This document shows, in pieces, positions 39,142-41,128 of a stretch of 41,128 nt of DNA. The DNA lies in the NCBI GenBank assembly GCA_948868795.1, contig CAQRDK010000009.1:1-41128 (forward strand), in the 5' to 3' direction. Under the pieces are notes generated by a model. It did not search any database. It was not told the DNA's origin and worked only from the letters and a program-made list of their open reading frames with translations. Within the stretch, counting starts at the first letter, position 1; every line of letters starts with the position of its first letter. The stretch comes from an uncultured Candidatus Saccharibacteria bacterium. Its GTDB lineage: Bacteria; Patescibacteriota; Saccharimonadia; Saccharimonadales; Saccharimonadaceae. The position numbers and the translations under genes were made by a program.

Positions 39142-40935
39142 ATGAAAAAGAGCCATATTCTGGCAGTTCTCGCGCTAGCGATGGCGCTCGGTTTGGCAGC
39201 GCCTGCCCTACTCTCCTCCGATAGTAAGGCTTCCGCTGAGGAAGGTGCGCCTGAGGGAGCGACCAGCGCGATCGAGCGCAATGTCCCGGACGGCATGGTC
39301 GCTCCGGTCGAACTTGACGAGGCTAACGCCGAGACCCAGACCGGCGACGAAACCATCTCCGCCGAAGCCGCCGGCAATCTCGACGAGCTAAAAGCCGCTC
39401 TCGCTTCTGACGCTGAGACGATCATTATCGAAAGCACTATCACCCTGACCGAAGACCTTGATCTCCAGGGCAAAACCCTCAAGCTCGCCGGCGGCCTGAA
39501 CCGTATGTTTGCCATCGAGCAGGGAAATATTACTATCAAAAACGGCACTCTCTCAAGCAACGACGACGCCAGCCAGACCGGCGACGCGATTCTCTGGGTC
39601 ACCGGCTCCGACGCTGACGCTAGTTTCGAGAATTATACCACCCTCACCGTCGAGAGCGACGTCAAAATCGTCACCAAAAACAGCTACGGCCTCGCCATTC
39701 ATTATCTGACCGATAAGCAGCTCGCCCGCGGCGTCACTATCAACTTCGCCGGCTCCATCGACGCCCCCTACGGCATTAGTGTCAACGGCAACATCCAGGA
39801 TACCGAAAACGCTCCCGTCATTAACCTCACCGGCACCGTCACCTCTTCTGATGACCTTGCAATTTTCGCCGCTGGCTATGCCGACTGGCACCTAAACGGC
39901 GCAACTCTGACCGGCGCCACCCCGCTCGGGCTGAAATCCGGCAAATTCGTCCTCGAAAACTCGACCCTGAAAGCCACCGGCGCCTACAACCCCCAAGAAT
40001 CTACCGGCAGCGGCATGACCCCGAACGGCTCGACCATCCAAATTGAAAACAGTCAACCTTATGCTGGCGCTATCGACATCGAAGTCAAATCCGGCACCTA
40101 CGAAAGCGCTCAGGGCCCAGTCTTCTCCGAATACGGCAGCACCGCCTCCCGCACCGCTGGCAGCAACCTCCAGCGCCTCGCTATCTCTGGCGGCACCTTC
40201 CGTTCCGCTCCTGACCAGCCTGTTTTCGATAGCGTTTCGCCCGCCGAGACCGTCATCACCGGTGGTAACTTCAGTAGCGACGAAGGTCTCGAAGACTATC
40301 TCGAAGCTGGCCAACAGCTCGTCAAAGATGAGAATGGCAACTTCATCATCCAGACCACTAACACTCCAGTCACTCCGGAGAACCCAGACGATAAAGACGA
40401 CCCCGATGACAGCCAAAAGCCATCCACTAACCCCGGCACCCAGAAACCCGGCAGTTCCTCCCCGAACACCGGCATTCTCGCCACTATCGAGCACGCCGCG
40501 AACGCCGTCGGCGCCCTCGGCACGACCGTCATCACCGGCATTCTCGTCGCGTCTGGCGCTGCCCTCGCTTGGTTCATCGGCTCCCGTCGCCGCAATTCCG
40601 CATCCGGCAAATCCAGCAAAAAATCTACCAATTCCAGCAAATCCGGCCGCAATTTCCATCTCGACCGTATTGAGGTAGAAATCTCGACCACCCCGAAAAC
40701 TTCCCCGAAATCCACCAAATCTTCCAAAACTGCCTCGAAATCCTCGAAAAACGCCGCTCAAACTACTTCCAAGGCTACTAAATCTTCCGCCAAGTCCCTC
40801 AAATCCGGCTCAAAAACCTCCCAAAAATCGACAGCAAAATCCGCCAAAACCTCGTCCAAGGCCTCCAGCACCGCTAAATCAGCCTCTTCTCGCAAAACCG
40901 CCGCGACACCGCGCTCCGCATCCAAAAAGCGTTAA
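39142..40935 (+). CDS. Surface beta-helix protein with long basic cytoplasmic tail
   Basis: 597 residues. Signal peptide ~1-32 (cleavage near ASA-EE). An acidic stretch follows, then from ~75 to 400 a repetitive Thr/Asn/Gly-rich region with strand periodicity typical of pectin-lyase-like right-handed beta-helices ('GNITIKNGTLSS', 'TVESDVKIVTKNSYG', 'AISGGTFRS'). A Pro/Asp linker (~410-445) leads to 'SPNTG', then a hydrophobic helix (~455-480) and 'GSRRR'. This resembles a sortase anchor, but the tail after the helix is ~115 residues of almost only Lys, Ser, Thr and Ala, resembling histone H1 tails, whereas sortase substrates have a few basic residues. It is probably a membrane-spanning surface protein. 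Confidence 0.8.
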   Translation: MKKSHILAVLALAMALGLAAPALLSSDSKASAEEGAPEGATSAIERNVPDGMVAPVELDEANAETQTGDETISAEAAGNLDELKAALASDAETIIIESTITLTEDLDLQGKTLKLAGGLNRMFAIEQGNITIKNGTLSSNDDASQTGDAILWVTGSDADASFENYTTLTVESDVKIVTKNSYGLAIHYLTDKQLARGVTINFAGSIDAPYGISVNGNIQDTENAPVINLTGTVTSSDDLAIFAAGYADWHLNGATLTGATPLGLKSGKFVLENSTLKATGAYNPQESTGSGMTPNGSTIQIENSQPYAGAIDIEVKSGTYESAQGPVFSEYGSTASRTAGSNLQRLAISGGTFRSAPDQPVFDSVSPAETVITGGNFSSDEGLEDYLEAGQQLVKDENGNFIIQTTNTPVTPENPDDKDDPDDSQKPSTNPGTQKPGSSSPNTGILATIEHAANAVGALGTTVITGILVASGAALAWFIGSRRRNSASGKSSKKSTNSSKSGRNFHLDRIEVEISTTPKTSPKSTKSSKTASKSSKNAAQTTSKATKSSAKSLKSGSKTSQKSTAKSAKTSSKASSTAKSASSRKTAATPRSASKKR

Positions 40936-40975
40936 AACCCACCCAGAAGTATCCAAAACCGGCAAAAAGCGTTAA
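40924..40975 (+). repeat. Short direct repeat over the gene end
   Basis: AAAAAGCGTTAA occurs at 40924-40935, where it contains the stop codon, and again at 40964-40975; both are followed by CCCAGAA-like text. It looks like a ~40-bp duplication. Confidence 0.6.
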
Positions 40976-41047
40976 TCCTCAACCCAGAACCCACAAACCC
41001 CAGGAAAACCCGGAATCTCAAAGCCCGACAACACTCAGAAACCCGGC

Positions 41048-41075
41048 AATCCCGCCATTTTCGGCGGGATTTGTC
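41048..41075 (+). terminator. Terminator after the surface protein gene
   Basis: AATCCCGCC - ATTTTC - GGCGGGATT, followed by TGTC and T-rich sequence. Nothing more is seen between here and the window end. Confidence 0.75.
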
Positions 41076-41128
41076 ACCTCTGTTATTCTTACATTTCGCT
41101 CAAGCCTTTGAAATAAGCCGAAATAACC

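Noticed and set aside
40440..40480. SPNTG as a true sortase site
   Set aside because: The residue before PNTG is Ser rather than Leu and the tail after the helix is over 100 residues; no sortase gene lies in the window. Left as a resemblance only.
1..41128. TGA read as glycine, as in Gracilibacteria
   Set aside because: TGA ends genes where family length expects it (for example the VanZ-like gene and the overlap before the ligase-like gene), and no in-frame TGA is seen in dnaK, ackA or nusA.
1..41128. CRISPR array, insertion sequence or prophage
   Set aside because: No evenly spaced repeats with unique spacers, no transposase, integrase or phage structural gene is seen. The 43-bp tandem repeats have no spacers.

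Overview
The window looks like a chromosomal segment of an ultra-small epibiotic bacterium of the Candidate Phyla Radiation, most likely a Candidatus Saccharibacteria (TM7) relative. This is an inference from several things seen together: short genes with tiny gaps, many apparently leaderless mRNAs, a ricin-repeat surface protein next to large glycosyltransferase genes, a zinc-finger-less DnaJ, and C-rich third codon positions. TGA, TAA and TAG all behave as stops, so Gracilibacteria-type TGA recoding is excluded. The + strand is C-rich over G throughout, including under minus-strand genes.

Layout. 1-3950: a divergent pair (tail-anchored acidic protein / stand-alone LexA-type DNA-binding domain) sharing a palindromic operator, then two exported proteins, one with a muramidase-like domain and three ricin-type beta-trefoils. 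4000-20430: a surface-polysaccharide region. It holds four related family-2 glycosyltransferases (two fused to a family-4 domain, two truncated), a Wzm/Wzt-type ABC exporter, another GT2, GalE, a polyprenyl-phosphate sugar transferase, a frameshifted GT4 and an O-antigen ligase/polymerase-like protein. 20440-21080: initiator tRNA, a candidate structured small RNA, a terminator and a repeat-rich gap. 21080-25180: unknown membrane protein, nusA with an attenuator-like leader, a CmpB-like membrane protein and a Nudix hydrolase. 25290-29090: dnaK behind two CIRCE elements and a mobile-looking palindrome, then two unknown genes whose mRNA leaders share a stem-loop with a conserved loop. 29200-34940: Fic protein, C45-type Ntn hydrolase, acetate kinase, VanZ-like protein, TylF-type methyltransferase, and dnaJ behind a third CIRCE. 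35030-39050: a protein-tail modification island (MATCAP/DUF1704-like metallopeptidase, RimB-like retropepsin, two ATP-grasp ligases). 39142-40935: a beta-helix surface protein with a long histone-H1-like cytoplasmic tail.

How it works together. The polysaccharide genes would load a sugar on a lipid carrier, extend it, export it by ABC transporter and ligate or polymerise it outside. The chaperones are under HrcA/CIRCE heat-shock control. Most single genes have their own promoter of one recurring type, TTGACA-17 bp-TGTGCTACAAT. These promoters lead either to an ATG 6-7 nt downstream (leaderless mRNA) or to a structured leader of about 70-130 nt with a Shine-Dalgarno site.

The strongest candidates for undescribed biology are the ligase/peptidase island, the shared RNA leader of the genes at 27750 and 28538, the 109-113 bp palindromic element found in the dnaK leader and inside the ligase gene, the 11-bp repeat tract at the frameshift in the GT4 gene, and the attenuator-like nusA leader.
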